Shown here: positions 1 to 10,330 of the stretch, one piece after another
Position numbering within the stretch: position 1 is the stretch's first letter
Layout: every line of letters begins with the position of its first letter
Assembly: GCF_050624435.1 (NCBI RefSeq)
Contig: NC_134542.1
Span: 10,933,497 to 10,997,496 of the forward strand
Source: Tenrec ecaudatus
Taxonomy: Eukaryota > Chordata > Mammalia > Afrosoricida > Tenrecidae
Reading direction: 5' to 3'
Length of the DNA: 64,000 nt
Program-made: the position numbers and the translations under genes
Notes under the pieces: generated by a model
What the model saw: the letters and a program-made list of their open reading frames with translations, nothing else
Told to the model about the DNA's origin: nothing
Database searches by the model: none

Positions 1-600
1 TCAAGAGAACTTCCTCCATTTTGTGTGGATCCACAATCCGTGCTCCTGGACGCAGCAGTCACGAAATCAGACGATGTATTGCATTGGACAGATCTGTTAC
101 ACAAGATGTCTTTGAAGGATTGAAGAGCAAGGGAGTCACTTGGGGGGCCCAGGCACACCTGACCCACGCCATGGTATTTTCAACGGCCTCATATGCATGT
201 GAACACTGGCCAATGAACCAAGAAGACCAACAAAGAAGTGATGCTCTTGGATTATGATGTTGGCGAAGAATATTCAATATACCCTAGCCTGCCAGAACAA
301 CAAACTAATCTGTCTTGAAAGAAGGACAGCCAGAATGCTCCTTAGAAGTGAGGATGGGGAGGCTTCGCCTCACATGTGTTGGGTATGTTATCAGTAGAGA
401 TTAGTCCCTGGAAACGAAAGTCATGCTTGGTCAAGCAGGCCATCCAAAAGACAGACCCTGGACTGACACGGTGGCTGCAACAATAGGCGCAAACCTAACA
501 ACAACTGTGAAGATGGGGCAGGACTAGATGGTGTTTCCTTCTGTGGTGCATGGGTTGCTATGAGTTGTAGGTGACCAGAGCGTACCTCACCATGACAATA
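1..600 (+). mobile_element. RTE/BovB-type LINE, 3' end with ORF2 C-terminal remnant
   Basis: The block shares the order of motifs seen in every RTE copy here: a tail of ORF2 carrying a W-x-x-x-x-x-x-Q-x-x-D/R-R-x-x-A-like region, then the stretch meaning 'gagaccagtccctgg', then 'gacacggtggctgcaacaa' and a terminal ACAA-rich end. The resemblance to the C-terminus of BovB ORF2 is from family knowledge. Frames are broken by indels, so this is a dead fragment, cut by the window edge at its 5' side. Confidence 0.85.
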
Positions 601-756
601 AGCATTATCGATTAGCTAACCTTGTTTTATATATGCCTCACTCATCCCCTCACCTATTGATTTGATGGAAATCCTAGACATTGCATCATTTCATTTCCAA
701 ATATTTCACCTTGTATCATGAAAACCAAGAACTTTTCTTTCATAAAAAGGAACCAA

Positions 757-1040
757 AACACCATTGTTGTTGGTAGTTGCTGTTGAGTTGGTGACTACTC
801 ATGGCATCCTTGTGAGTAACAGAATGAAATATTGCCTGGACCTTCCCTGCCCTCCTGATTCTGGGTGTGCCCGAGCTCCTTGTGGTGTAAGTTCTGTCTA
901 TCTAATGGAGGGTGTCTCTCACTTTCAGGGACTCTCTACTTGATCAAACATGATCTCCTTTGTTGACAATTAGTGTTTCCTGATGACACATCCAAAGCAA
1001 ACCAGACAAAGATGACATATCCTTGCTTCTAAGCAGCATT
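757..1040 (-). mobile_element. RTE/BovB 3' fragment, inverted
   Basis: On the minus strand this gives the same 3' region as the copy at 1-600: a degraded ACAA-type end at 757, then the sequence corresponding to 'gagaccagtccctggagaag', then 'gctccttagaagcaagg'. It is more diverged than the copy at 1-600. An AfroSINE on the minus strand follows directly. Confidence 0.65.
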
Positions 1041-1208
1041 CTGGTTCTGTACCAAACCCACGGACATCCAGTTGGCCTCTGAGCCTGTACATCTTTATAG
1101 GAGCAGACAGCCTCATCTTCTTCCCAAAGTGCACATGCTGGGTTTGAACCACTACCCTTGTAGTCATCAATCCAATGCAACACCCTGTTGCATCACCAGG
1201 GCTCCTTT
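1041..1208 (-). mobile_element. AfroSINE
   Basis: The sequence 'catctttataggagcagacagcc' type core followed by 'gggtttgaacca' and 'caccagggctcc' is the reverse complement of the AfroSINE body and tRNA-like head. An A run at 1219-1232 lies just beyond. Confidence 0.75.
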
Positions 1209-1499
1209 CTATACCATAAAAAAAAAAAAAAGGCGCTCACTGCCATCAAATCCACCCTGATTCAGAATAAGCGTATAATGGTATCATGGTGTCAGACCTA
1301 TGTCATTAGCACACCTAAATGTTTAACAGTGATTCCTGAATGTCGACTATTCCATCAGCGTTCAAGTTTCCAGTTTCCTCATCAACATTTAACAATTATT
1401 TTTACTGTTTGTTTGTTTGTTTGAGTCTGTGCTTTGGGATTGAGTGATCTGTCCTGGAAAATCTGCTTTATTCTTTCCTTCCATCGAGAGCCCAGCAGT

Positions 1500-1640
1500 G
1501 CACTGGCCACCTCTGGGGTGACTAAGCTCAGGGTCGGCACTTTTAACCCACCAGCTTCTCCTCCAAGGAAAGATGAGGTCTTGGCTCCCGCTTGAGAATT
1601 ATAGTCTCAGAAACCTCCAGGAAGCTCTTTCAGATCCCCA
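1500..1640 (+). mobile_element. AfroSINE, partial
   Basis: It carries 'aacccaccagcttctcctcc', the 'gaaagatgagg' box and 'agtctcagaaacc' in the usual order. The tail past about 1640 is lost. Confidence 0.65.
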
Positions 1641-1894
1641 TAATAAAGTCCAAGTCCTGATACAGGGAGCCACACAAACGCCTTAGTTTCCCAGAGCAGA
1701 GAAAAATACGTGAACACACTAGAGTCTGTGACTAATGCAATGTCATTATGATAAAGTTTGAAAATGTATGAGAGTGGCCAAAATGTGACAGAGACTCGAA
1801 GTGAGTAGACTTGTCTGAGGAAAGGTTGCCACAAACCATCAATTCGTTTTAAAAAAATTTGTTTTTTAACCCAAAAGCATATACTGTAAAAATG

Positions 1895-2095
1895 AACTAA
1901 CCAAACTAGCTGCCATCAAATAAATTCCACGTCAGAGTGACCTGACAGGACAGGGTAGAAGTGGCCCTGTCAGGTAGCAAGACTGTGACTCTGTATGGGA
2001 GCGGATCGCCTTCTCAGAGCGGCTAGTGGTTTCAAACTGCTCACCTTGAGAACAGTTCGCAGCCTAAGGTGAAGCCACTCCACCACCAGGCTCTG
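1895..2095 (-). mobile_element. AfroSINE
   Basis: Inverted AfroSINE: 'ctgccatcaaataaattcc', 'aggacagggtagaa', 'gggagcggatcgcc', 'ggctagtggtttcaaactgct', in the order expected for the minus strand. Confidence 0.75.
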
Positions 2096-3244
2096 TGAAG
2101 CACAGTGAGGCAGAGAGTAACCAAACGAAGGCTGCTGGCACTCACTGAAGAACGGGGCCCTTTGTCCAAGGCCTCCCTTAGCCGCTGTCATTTCACTGGT
2201 CCCTTTGTCGCCTCTATTTCCTGAAAATCGTGGTTGACTCTTGCCCACTTGGATCAGGTTCAAGTTTCTTTCTCTCTTGGCAATTTCTAACATTTCATCA
2301 TGTTCTTCCATCAGGAGGCAAATAATGGAGTGCTGTCTCTATGACATTAGCAGCCATTGTGGACTCAGGCCTGGAGTCGCTCATTCAGGAAGCCTTGCAA
2401 AATGGCGAAACCCTACATCTGCCATTCCTTCTTTGTTGATCAGCTGAAACAATTTTACAAAGAAGAGTGGCCCAGCTGTGCTACTGCTTGGTTCAGTCCA
2501 TGTCGGAAAGGCAGACGACGCTGCCTGGCTCCTCTTCTTGATGTACAAAGTTTCAGAATAACATACTGCCTTCACGGCCTCTTCCAGGGATGACCAATGG
2601 CACCATAAGCTCGAGAGTCTAGATATATTTGACATATTTCATATCTCTGGTGGTCAGACTGTATCGTCTTTGGCCAGTGGGAGCCTGTTAAAGTTGGCCC
2701 CTGCAGGTTTTTAACCAGATCCTTGGCTTAGGGTCTCTTGGAGTCCCATTTCAAAAGGAGCCTGGGCTACTGAGGAGTGGAAAGCCCAGAAATTTCAATC
2801 CTAGATTGCTCAAAGAGAAGGCTCACCCACCTGCCCCACTCTGGCTAAATATAAGATGTCTTATCAGCCTCTCCTTCATCTCTTAAGAAATGCACTTACG
2901 CCACAACCAACCACTTACTTATTGGCTTCTATGTTTACAATCCACACTTGGTGTTTGTGTATTCTCCGGTGGTTCATCTCTCTCCTGTCTATCATCTGAT
3001 ACATTCGGAAACCACATGGTGTAAACAATTTAACAGGCGCTGGTTTTATTATCAAGTTTTGTTGTTGTCAAGAAGCCAGAGTGGACATTTCCAAATTATG
3101 CATCTGTAGGAAGGTTGAAGCCCAAGATGTTGCCTTCTTGTCAGTGTGTGACCTGTCACATCTAATATCAATGGAAGCGTCGACTTTCAGCCGTCTGCTG
3201 TGTTGGCAAGATGGGGACTCTACTTCCTTGATGCCCACGACAAT
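2096..3244. other. unassigned unique-looking sequence
   Basis: No repeat family or gene could be recognised. Short overlapping ORFs on both strands (for example 1970-2311 minus and 2381-2635 minus) have no recognisable motif and look like chance. Confidence 0.4.
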
Positions 3245-3405
3245 CCTCAGGGTGGTATTATTATCTCCACTTTAGAGATGGGGAAACGGAGGCTCGGCAT
3301 GGCTGGCATGCCCAAGGTGACGCCAGCATCGAGGCGTGAAGCCAGGATTCAAGCCAAGCTTCAACGATGGTCTCCAACGTGTATGTCCTGGCCCTGCTCG
3401 CCGAG
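3245..3405 (-). mobile_element. MIR SINE fragment
   Basis: The run 'tattattatctccac' then 'gagatggggaaacggaggct', 'cccaaggtgac' and 'aagccaggattcaa' is the reverse complement of the MIR core (fewer than half of positions lost). MIR is an ancient SINE shared by all mammals. Confidence 0.75.
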
Positions 3406-3861
3406 TTCTCAAAGCAGAGACTAGCTCCCAAGGCCTTCACCCACAGCCAGGGAAGTTTTCTCAAGATGAAATGCAACCCCAGCCCTCCTGGTCCCTCCCC
3501 CACACCTTAAAGACGGTCAGGGCATTTTCAAGCTCTGTGTTGCTCGTGGCCATCAAGGACATGCCGACTCATGGGACCACCAAGCTCCCGAGCAGAACTG
3601 TCAGTTATCATCACTTAGAAGCAGATCCCCAGACCTGTCTAGGGGCACAGCTCTGGATAGTCGCCAAACATCTAGCCACCTGCACCACCCCCAGAGACTC
3701 CTTCATTGCTGTTTGGCTCAAACACAACCCCAAGAGACCCAGGACCCCTCCCAGGAAGCCTTGTTCTTTCCCTCCTCCCCTGCCCCAGACCCATGGGTTC
3801 CTCCTGTCATTACCCCAGCTCTCAACTCCACGGATCCAGCTCTACTTCCCACATTCTGATT

Positions 3862-4048
3862 CCCTGGTGGCAAAGTGGGTCACATGTTTACTTGCTAAGC
3901 ACTAAGTCGGCTGTTTGAACCCACCCTCTGCTCTCCAGGAGAAAGATGAGGCTTTCCGCTCTAGGCCAAAGAGGAAGTTCCGCTCTATCCTGTAGGATCA
4001 CTATGAGTTGGAAATCAACTCGATAGCAGTGAGTTTGGAGTTTGGTTT
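3862..4048 (+). mobile_element. AfroSINE, near full length
   Basis: Head 'ccctggtggcaaagtggg', then 'gtttgaacccacc', 'ggagaaagatgaggctttccg', 'ctatcctgtaggatcactatgagttgg' and the 'gtgagtttgg' end are all present. Confidence 0.8.
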
Positions 4049-4204
4049 TTCCCCTTCCCTTTCTTCTCCTTCCTCAGCACCAGCCCCATTGCTCTTCCCC
4101 GGCCTTCTTCCCTGACCTGCCCAACCAGGTCTACTCTCCACCCACTGCCCCGGAGTCCATGCCTGCTCGTGGACCCACCGTGGGGCAAAGAGAGCTGCTC
4201 CCTA

Positions 4205-4330
4205 GATTTCCAAGGCTGGGAATCTTTAAGGGAACAGGAAGCCTCACCTTTCTCCCTCAGAGCAGCTGGTGGGCTTGAACCATTGACCTTACGATTCACT
4301 GTCAGAGGCTAACATACCATGCTCCTGGGG
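4205..4330 (-). mobile_element. AfroSINE, partial
   Basis: Inverted 5' half: 'cctttctccctcagagcagc', 'tggtgggcttgaacca', 'accatgctcctgggg'. The 3' half is missing. Confidence 0.65.
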
Positions 4331-5335
4331 TTCCTTAACCAGGTCAGACCCCCCCATACTATATGAGCAGTTCCCCAGGGACCCCTCCTTCGCAGCACTT
4401 GCTGCTACCCTACACTGCCTGTGGTTTTCAACAAGGCTCCATCATCCTAACCACCCCACTGGCATCAGCCGGGCCAGGACCAGGCGTGTGTGTGCTCGCC
4501 ATTATTTCTCCAGCACTTAGGTCACTGGCCGAATCCATGAATAGAGGCAGCAATGGGAAACGAGAGAATAAAGCTTCTCTCATCCTCTGCAGTAAGTTCA
4601 TCACTCTGTGTACTGTTCCCTCTGGGGTCTTGGCTCCCGGAATGGCTACCTTTCTGTCCACGCTACAGTCATTTCATTCAAGGCCCTGGGATATTCTGAA
4701 ATCCAACCCCCAACAGTAAGAAGTTAAACCCTCCCTGAATGCCGCCAGACTGGCCTGTAGTCTCCCGCCTGGCTTATCACCCGGGGTGAGTCAGAGAAAA
4801 ATGCCCTGAATGAACACTGGTGTTTGCAGAGGCCCCACAGAGCCAGCTGCCAACGCAGTCTGGGCACCCCCCCCTCCACCCTCCTTCCCTGTCTTGGGGC
4901 CCAGAAAGGAGGACCGGCCAGCTCTGTGTCATAGAGAGCAAAGCAGGACAAGCAAGGACACATGTCCCCACTGGTCAGTGGTGGCTCTGTCCCTGGAAGT
5001 GTCTGAATGAGGGGAGGAAGCCAGGGCCAATAGGGTTTGGCTGGAGGGCTCCCCATTACACTGCTGTTAGCAGTCACTGAGGTGTTCCTGACTCATGGAG
5101 ACCCAGGGCAATGGAATCTGACCATTGTGGTCCCCGGGATTTTCATGGTTGATTTTAGAAAAGAGGTCACCAGGCCTTCCCTCCTAGTCTGTCTTAGTCT
5201 AGAAACACCACCGAGCCCTATTCAGCATCGTAGCAACACACAAGTCACCACTGACAGGAGGGCGGCTGTGGGTGAGGGCTATTGGTCAGGAAGACTTCCG
5301 CTAAATCTTTCCCATGAGCCCCAGTTTCCATCAGG
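4331..5335. other. unassigned sequence
   Basis: No gene or repeat recognised. Several short ORFs overlap on both strands near 4430-5080 with no supporting motif. Confidence 0.35.
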
Positions 5336-5445
5336 TATGCCTTTGCTGCTAGGTGCCCTCGAGTCGATCTTGACTCACCGTGACCCTACAAGACAGGGTG
5401 GAACAGACCCATAGGGCTTTCTAGGCTGCCATCTCTACCCAAGCA
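5336..5445 (-). mobile_element. AfroSINE or RTE tail fragment
   Basis: 'gctgctaggtgccctcgagtcgatc' resembles the RTE end, while 'acaagacagggtggaacag' and 'cccatagggctttctaggctg' are AfroSINE-like. Assignment between the two is uncertain because they share this 3' end. Confidence 0.5.
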
Positions 5446-5539
5446 GATGATCTGAAGAAGAATTTGGCTTCAGGATCATAAGGAGACTCTGTAACTGTCT
5501 GCAAATGACACAACTGGCTTGCTGAAAGCCAAGGAGACT

Positions 5540-5897
5540 TGAGGCACTTACTGATGAAGATTAAACACTACAGCCTTTGCTGGAAATTATATCCCAACAT
5601 AGAGAAAATTCCTCATAACTAGACCAACAAACAACATCGTTATAAATGGAGAAAAGACTGATATTGTCAAGGATTTCATTTTACTTAGACTTACAAAGGC
5701 CTGTGGAAGCAATCAAGGATATATTGTGTTGGTCAAATCTGCTGCGAATGATCTCTTTATTTTTTAATTAATTATTTTTTTTGCGAATGATCTCTTTAAA
5801 GGGTTAAAGAACAAAGATGTCACCCTAAGAATGGAGGTGCACCTGACCTAAGCCACAGTTTTTTCACTTGCCTTCTGTGTCTGTGAAAGAAAGACCA
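5540..5897 (+). mobile_element. RTE/BovB ORF2 fragment (left part of split copy)
   Basis: It aligns by eye with the RTE copy near 49935-50290: 'cacttactgatgaagat', 'aaccaacaaacaac'-like, 'ataaatggagaaaagac', 'gtcaaggatttcatttt'. It contains a 22-bp A/T insert at 5760-5781 and is split by an L1 at 5898. The right part resumes at 6329. Confidence 0.8.
5760..5781 (-). mobile_element. tail-only retroinsertion
   Basis: A 22-bp T/A-only insert, which is an A-rich tail on the minus strand, lies between two perfect 17-bp copies of TGCGAATGATCTCTTTA at 5743-5759 and 5782-5798. The duplication starts on the insertion strand at CTT/TAAA, similar to the L1 endonuclease preference. This fits an L1-driven insertion truncated to its tail. 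Confidence 0.7.
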
Positions 5898-6328
5898 CGG
5901 GTACAGATAAGAACTGGAAACACAGGGAATCCAGGACAGATACACCACTCAGGATCAACAATGAGAGTAGAGATACCAGGAAGGGAAGGGGAAGGTGGGG
6001 GAGAAAGGGGGATCCGATCACCATGATCTACATATAACCCCCTCCCTGGGAACTGACAACAGAAACGTGGGTAAAGGGAGACATCGGACAGGGTAAGACA
6101 TGACAAAATAATAGTAATTTATAAGTTATCAAGGGTTCATGAGGAAGGGGAGCGGGGAGGGAGGGGGGAAATGAGGAGCTGATACCAAGGGCTCAAGTTG
6201 AAAGAAAATGTTTTGAGAATGATGATGGCAACCAATGTACAAATGTGCTTGACACAATGGCTGTAGGTATGGATTGTGACGAGAATTGTACGAGCCTCCA
6301 AAAAAATGATTTTTAAAAAGTAAAAAGT
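5898..6328 (+). mobile_element. L1 3' end (3' UTR), inserted in RTE
   Basis: It shows the repeated 3' UTR of the local L1 family: 'gtacagataagaactggaaa', G/A-rich 'ggaaggtgggggag', 'ttatcaagggttcatgagg', 'gctgataccaagggctcaag', 'atggattgtgacgagaattg' and an A-rich tail. The flanks AAGAAAGACCA (5887-5897) and AAGCAAGACCA (6329-6339) form an 11-bp TSD with one mismatch, and RTE sequence continues on both sides. Confidence 0.8.
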
Positions 6329-6705
6329 AAGCAAGACCATGAATAAAGAAGGCCAGAGAATTGATGTCTTGGCAGTACGGTGCAGTTCAAGACCATGCAC
6401 TTCCGCAGAAGAGCCGTGACGACTTCAAAGTACAGAGGACTGCCGGAAGAACAAACAAATACGTTTGGAAGAAATACTGCCTTCAGACGTGTTGTCAGGA
6501 GAGACCAGTCCCTGGAAAAGGACATCGTGCTTAGTAAAGTGGAGGAGCGCCAAAAGAGAGGAAGACGCTCGAGGAGATGGATTCACCCGGTAGCTGCAAT
6601 GACGGGCTGGAACTAGACCATTGTGCGATGGCACAGGACCAGGAAGTGTTTCTCTCTGTTGTCCATCGGGCGCTATATATCAGAACTGATTCAATGACAC
6701 CCAAT
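6329..6705 (+). mobile_element. RTE/BovB 3' end (right part of split copy)
   Basis: It resumes the copy interrupted at 5898 and runs through 'ggaagaaatactgcc', 'gtcaggagagaccagtccct', 'gaagacgctcgaggagatgg' to 'actgattcaatgacaccc'. The reading frame is broken. Confidence 0.8.
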
Positions 6706-6990
6706 TCAACTAATTCAACAGTTCTCAAAGAAGTACCGCCCGAATTCGCTTCAGAAGCATGGATGACAAGACTTCCTCTCACAAGCTTCGGACGTGGTAT
6801 CAGGAAAGAACAGTCCCCGGAGAAGGACATCACACTTGGTAAAGCAGGGGCTCACCGACAAAGAGGAGGCCTTTCAGGGAGATGGCAAGCCAGTATCCTC
6901 ATCATCAGGTTCACCCACAGCAACTACAGTGCGGACTGCCTGGGGCTGGCGAGTGTTTCCTTCGGCTGTCTAGGGGGTTGCTAAGAGCCA
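6706..6990 (+). mobile_element. second RTE/BovB 3' fragment
   Basis: A second pass through the same RTE 3' region: 'aagcatggatgacaagac', 'ggtatcaggaaagaacagtc', 'ggagaaggacatcacacttgg'. It lies head to tail with the previous copy and could be a separate insertion or a tandem duplication. Confidence 0.6.
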
Positions 6991-7514
6991 GTGCCGACTG
7001 GAGGACAAGGATGGACAGCAAGCTGGGCTGTCAGATTGTTCGCTGCCCCGTGGCCCTCCTGATGTCTGCAGCTCATCTCCAATCTGGAGAGGGGGTATCT
7101 GAAAACAGTAAGCTTTTTTGTGTGGGACACTGGGGATAAGGGTTTTCCGTGTTTATTACCACTCTTCCTTCCGGAGCCTGACAACGTGAAGTATGCAGGC
7201 CTTTGGCCAGGCAGTCGGTGGCAATTTTTATGACCCGTTTAAGGAATGCGAAACTCCTCAGGACAGCCCGCCACCACCCCAGGGCTCACAGTGCCTCTCC
7301 GGCATAAAGTGCCCGCCTTGGAAGTAATGCTCAACGTCAGTCTTTCCTTTCCTTCTTTGGATAGTTCGTTCCTATCGCTGTGGTTTTTGGAATACGTTTA
7401 ACCTAGCTTCCTGACTTGCTTTTGAAAATGCAAGAAACAGTGAGATCACAAAGGATGCGGGGGAGGAGGGGCAAAACCTGCAGAGAACACACAGATGGAC
7501 TGGCTTCCAGGACC
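6991..7514. other. unassigned sequence
   Basis: No gene or repeat recognised between the RTE and the next AfroSINE. Confidence 0.35.
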
Positions 7515-7670
7515 TGGCACTGTGTGCTAGGCATTAGGCTGCTAGCCACGAGGCCAGCAGTTCAAACCCACCAGCAAGCTGCTCTCTGCTCTCTTAAGGA
7601 TTCACAGCTTCAGAAACCCCGAGGAATAGCTCTACGCTGTCTATCAGGTGGCTATGAGACTTAGTGACAA
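7515..7670 (+). mobile_element. AfroSINE
   Basis: 'gctgctagccacgaggccag', 'cagttcaaacccaccagc', 'agcttcagaaacccc' and 'gtggctatgagacttagtg' follow AfroSINE order. The box with 'gagaaagatg' is replaced by 'tctgctctcttaag'. Confidence 0.7.
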
Positions 7671-7679
7671 GAAGTTATG

Positions 7680-7814
7680 TGTTGAGCCGCTCTTCGAAGC
7701 CACCAACTATTCCAAGAGAGAAAGACGGGGCTGTCCAGTCCCCGCAAACAATTACAGTCTCAGAAACCCACCAGTGGTCGCTACGAGTCGGCATCGACTC
7801 ACTGGCAGTGAGCT
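7680..7814 (+). mobile_element. AfroSINE, 5' truncated
   Basis: 'ccaagagagaaagacggggc', 'acagtctcagaaaccca', 'gtcgctacgagtcggcatc' and 'ggcagtgagcttg' define the 3' two thirds. Confidence 0.75.
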
Positions 7815-7945
7815 TGTTTGTATACATCTTTATGGGTGCAGGCAGCCTCATCAGTCTCCCATGAAGCAGGTGGTGGGTTGTGAACCCCTGACCTTGTGGT
7901 TAGCAACTCAACCCTTAGCCTACTATACCACCAGGGCTCCCTGGA
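7815..7945 (-). mobile_element. AfroSINE, partial
   Basis: 'acatctttatgggtgcaggc', 'cccctgaccttgtggttag', 'ataccaccagggctccc' in inverted order, abutting the previous copy tail to tail. Confidence 0.75.
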
Positions 7946-8580
7946 TGTAAGGGGGACTCTCAAGACTTGTGATCGGATCAGAACCCACCAGTACAGAGAC
8001 CCGAGAGAGTCTGCAACCGGCCTCCCTTCTGCTACAGCTGGTTTGTGGCGAAGGCGTCTGTCTGGGGCCCTGGGCAGCCTCCCCCGGCTGCCTGTGGAGA
8101 ACGTGAGTCATCACCCGCAGAAGCCAAAGGAGAAAGAACAAGGCCCACTCTGCAGGGGGAGGAGAGGCCCAGCGTAAGTAAGAAACGCTCCATTCACGTC
8201 GTCAATGGAACGTTGTTCTTGGCGTTGCTGCAGAGAGAAAGGGGACCTTCCCCTCTGGTTCCGGGGAAAGAAGGCAGCCCCAGTGGGGAGAGGAACCTGC
8301 CACGGTTATTGGAAAAGAAACATCAGCAGGGCTTGCTGAGCCTGTCCCCTCACCGGTTGGCCCTCCATTTGGGTGGGGTCAGAAAGGGAGGCGTCTGCAA
8401 AGAGGGTCTCCACCAAGCACCCCTCCTTTCTTCTGCAGATCTCACCCATGCCAGCAGAGGAGGAGGGGCTCAGCACGCCACCTGGGTGGACTGAGAATAA
8501 AGGAATTCCCCTGTGCGCCCTTGGCTGACTTTCCACTGGGCCCCTTCCCCTGAGACAGGAGCTCAGGACACTTCTGAGGT
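7946..8580. other. unassigned GC-rich sequence
   Basis: An ORF at 8045-8494 on the plus strand (149 codons) has no recognisable domain and spans low-complexity G/A-rich stretches. I see no gene here. Confidence 0.35.
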
Positions 8581-8912
8581 TCTACCCTGTCCTAGAAGAA
8601 TGAAATGAGTCAGAATCGACTCGATGACAGTAGGTTGAGTTTGGTTTTAGACTAACTTAGGCTTCGTCTCACCTACTTTGGGCATGTTGTCAGGAGAGAC
8701 CAGTCCCTGGAGAAGGACAACATGCTTGGTCAAGTAGAGGGTCATCAAAAAGGGGGACTGCCCCCAGGGAGGGACACGGGGGCTGCCACAAGGGGCTCCA
8801 GCATCAGACCACAGTGAGGACAGCGCAGGACCGGCAGGGTGTCCTTCTGTCCCACACAGCATCGCTCTGGCTCAAAACTGACCTGATGGCACCTAACAAC
8901 AACAACAACAAA
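8581..8912 (+). mobile_element. AfroSINE tail followed by RTE/BovB 3' end
   Basis: 8581-8650 is an AfroSINE end ('gtcagaatcgactcgatgac', 'gagtttgg'). From 8651 the RTE 3' region follows, with 'gggcatgttgtcaggagag', 'accagtccctggagaagg' and a terminal (ACA)n at 8899-8911. Confidence 0.75.
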
Positions 8913-9021
8913 GGTTGGCAGTTTGAATCCAAGCAATGGAATCACGGAGGGGAGGGGAGGGGACTTGGTAATCTGATCCCATAAAGATTAGTGCCAGAAG
9001 ACCCCAAGAGTAGTTTCCCAA

Positions 9022-9218
9022 CACTGGGGTGGGGAACCTTGCTTGTTTGTTTGCAAAGGGCCATTGGGATATTTATAACCTCATTCACAGGCCCTACTGA
9101 TCAAACATTTCATTAACTGGCCCCTAATATGATGAGTGAGTGAGGCATGTGATGTTAGCTGGTATTGATGATTTTATGGGCTTTAGACAGCCCACAGGCT
9201 GGACAGTCCCTAGCCCTG
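9022..9218 (+). mobile_element. hAT-type non-autonomous DNA transposon
   Basis: It starts CACTGGGGTGGGGAACC and ends near GTCCCTAGCCCTG, which are imperfect inverted ends, with 'gggccattgggatatttata' inside. The pattern matches hAT short elements by end sequence and size (about 197 bp). No 8-bp TSD was found, so the exact limits are uncertain. Confidence 0.5.
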
Positions 9219-9239
9219 CTTGATCCTATGGGGTCACTA

Positions 9240-9562
9240 TGTGCTTGTTGTTAGGTCCTGTCTGGTCAGTTCTAACTCATAGCGGCCCTATGCACAACAG
9301 ACAAAACACCACCTGGTCCTGCACCCTCCTCACAGATGTTGTTATGTTTGAGTTCATTGTTTTAGGCACTGTTCTACTCCATCTCATTGAGCGTCTCCTC
9401 CTCAGGAGCATGCTGTCTGTCAGTCTCCCAAGAGAGATTGGTTTGTTCCTCTGGTGTTCATGACATTTGGAATATTCCTCACCAACACCATAATTCAAAT
9501 ACATCGATTCAACATTCATCTTCTTTAGTCGTTGTCCAAATTTCATAGGCCTATGAGGTAAA
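9240..9562 (-). mobile_element. RTE/BovB 3' fragment
   Basis: Inverted RTE: 'gttgttaggtcctgtctgg', 'catagcggccctatgcacaa', 'ctggtcctgcaccctcctca', then the ORF2-side region ending 'tttcataggcctatgagg'. It aligns with the minus copy at 10745. Confidence 0.75.
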
Positions 9563-9775
9563 TCAAGGCGCTCTGTGGCATTGTGGTTACCCATGGGGCT
9601 GCTAAGTGCAAGGTTAGCAGTTCAAACCCACCAACTGCTCCAAGGGAGAAAGATGGAGCTTTCTACTCCTGTGAAGAGTTACAATCTTGGAAACTCACAG
9701 GGACAGCTCTACCCTGTCCTACAGGGCTGCCTTGAGTCAGCATTGACTAGATAGCAGTGGTTTGGGTTCTGGTTG
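9563..9775 (+). mobile_element. AfroSINE, near full length
   Basis: 'ctgtggcattgtggttacc', 'ggttagcagttcaaaccca', 'caagggagaaagatggagct', 'gaagagttacaatcttgg', 'taccctgtcctacagggctg'. Confidence 0.85.
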
Positions 9776-9914
9776 ATGAGAATCAAAATAGCATGGCTAG
9801 GATCAGGCACACCTTAGTCCTGTAAATGGCATCACTGCTTTGTAATACTCTAAAGACATCAACAGCAGATTTACCAAATGCCCTATGTCAATGTTCTCCT
9901 ACCTTCCCTAAGGT

Positions 9915-10330
9915 TTTCAGTGGCCCTGGTGGTATAGTGAATTGCTCCTTAGCGGCTGCTAATTGCAAGATCAGCAGTTCAAAACCACCAGCTGCCCCAG
10001 TGGAGAAAACTGAGACTTTCTGCTCCCATAAAGATCTACAGCAGTGGTTCTCAACCTTCCTCGTGCCGTGACCCTTTCATACAGTCCCTCATGTTGTGGT
10101 GACCCCCCCCCCCTCCACTATAAAGTTATTCTTGTTGCTACTTCATAACTGTCATTTTGCTACTGTTATGAATCAGGTAACCCCTGTGAAAGGGTCATTT
10201 GACCCCCCCCAAAGAGGTTGGGACCCACAGGTTGAGAAGCGCTGATTTACAGGCTCGAATGACTCAGGGGACAGTTCTACTCTGTCCTTTAGACTTGCTG
10301 CGTGGGAATCTACTTGCTGGCACTGAGTTT
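9915..10330 (+). mobile_element. AfroSINE split by SPIN
   Basis: The left part (9915-10041) runs 'ggccctggtggtatagtg' to 'ccataaagatctacag'. The right part (10245 onward) resumes with 'ctcgaatgactcaggggac' and 'ctactctgtcctttag'. The SINE is otherwise near full length, so the SPIN element is younger than this copy. Confidence 0.85.
10042..10244 (-). mobile_element. SPIN hAT miniature element
   Basis: Ends CAGTGGTTCTCAACC and GGTTGAGAAGCGCTG are the inverted termini of SPIN, and the inside carries 'ccctcatgttgtggtgaccc' and 'cattttgctactgttatgaa' in reverse orientation. An 8-bp TSD is visible: ATCTACAG (10034-10041) and ATTTACAG (10245-10252), one mismatch. The length of about 203 bp suits a non-autonomous internal-deletion copy, moved in trans by a hAT transposase. 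Confidence 0.9.

Noticed and set aside
3336-3905. 189-codon plus ORF
   Set aside because: It covers a MIR remnant and part of an AfroSINE, and no motif is seen.
9915-9960. tRNA gene in the SINE heads (here and elsewhere)
   Set aside because: The heads keep only tRNA-like promoter boxes and continue into a SINE body; no intact cloverleaf is present.
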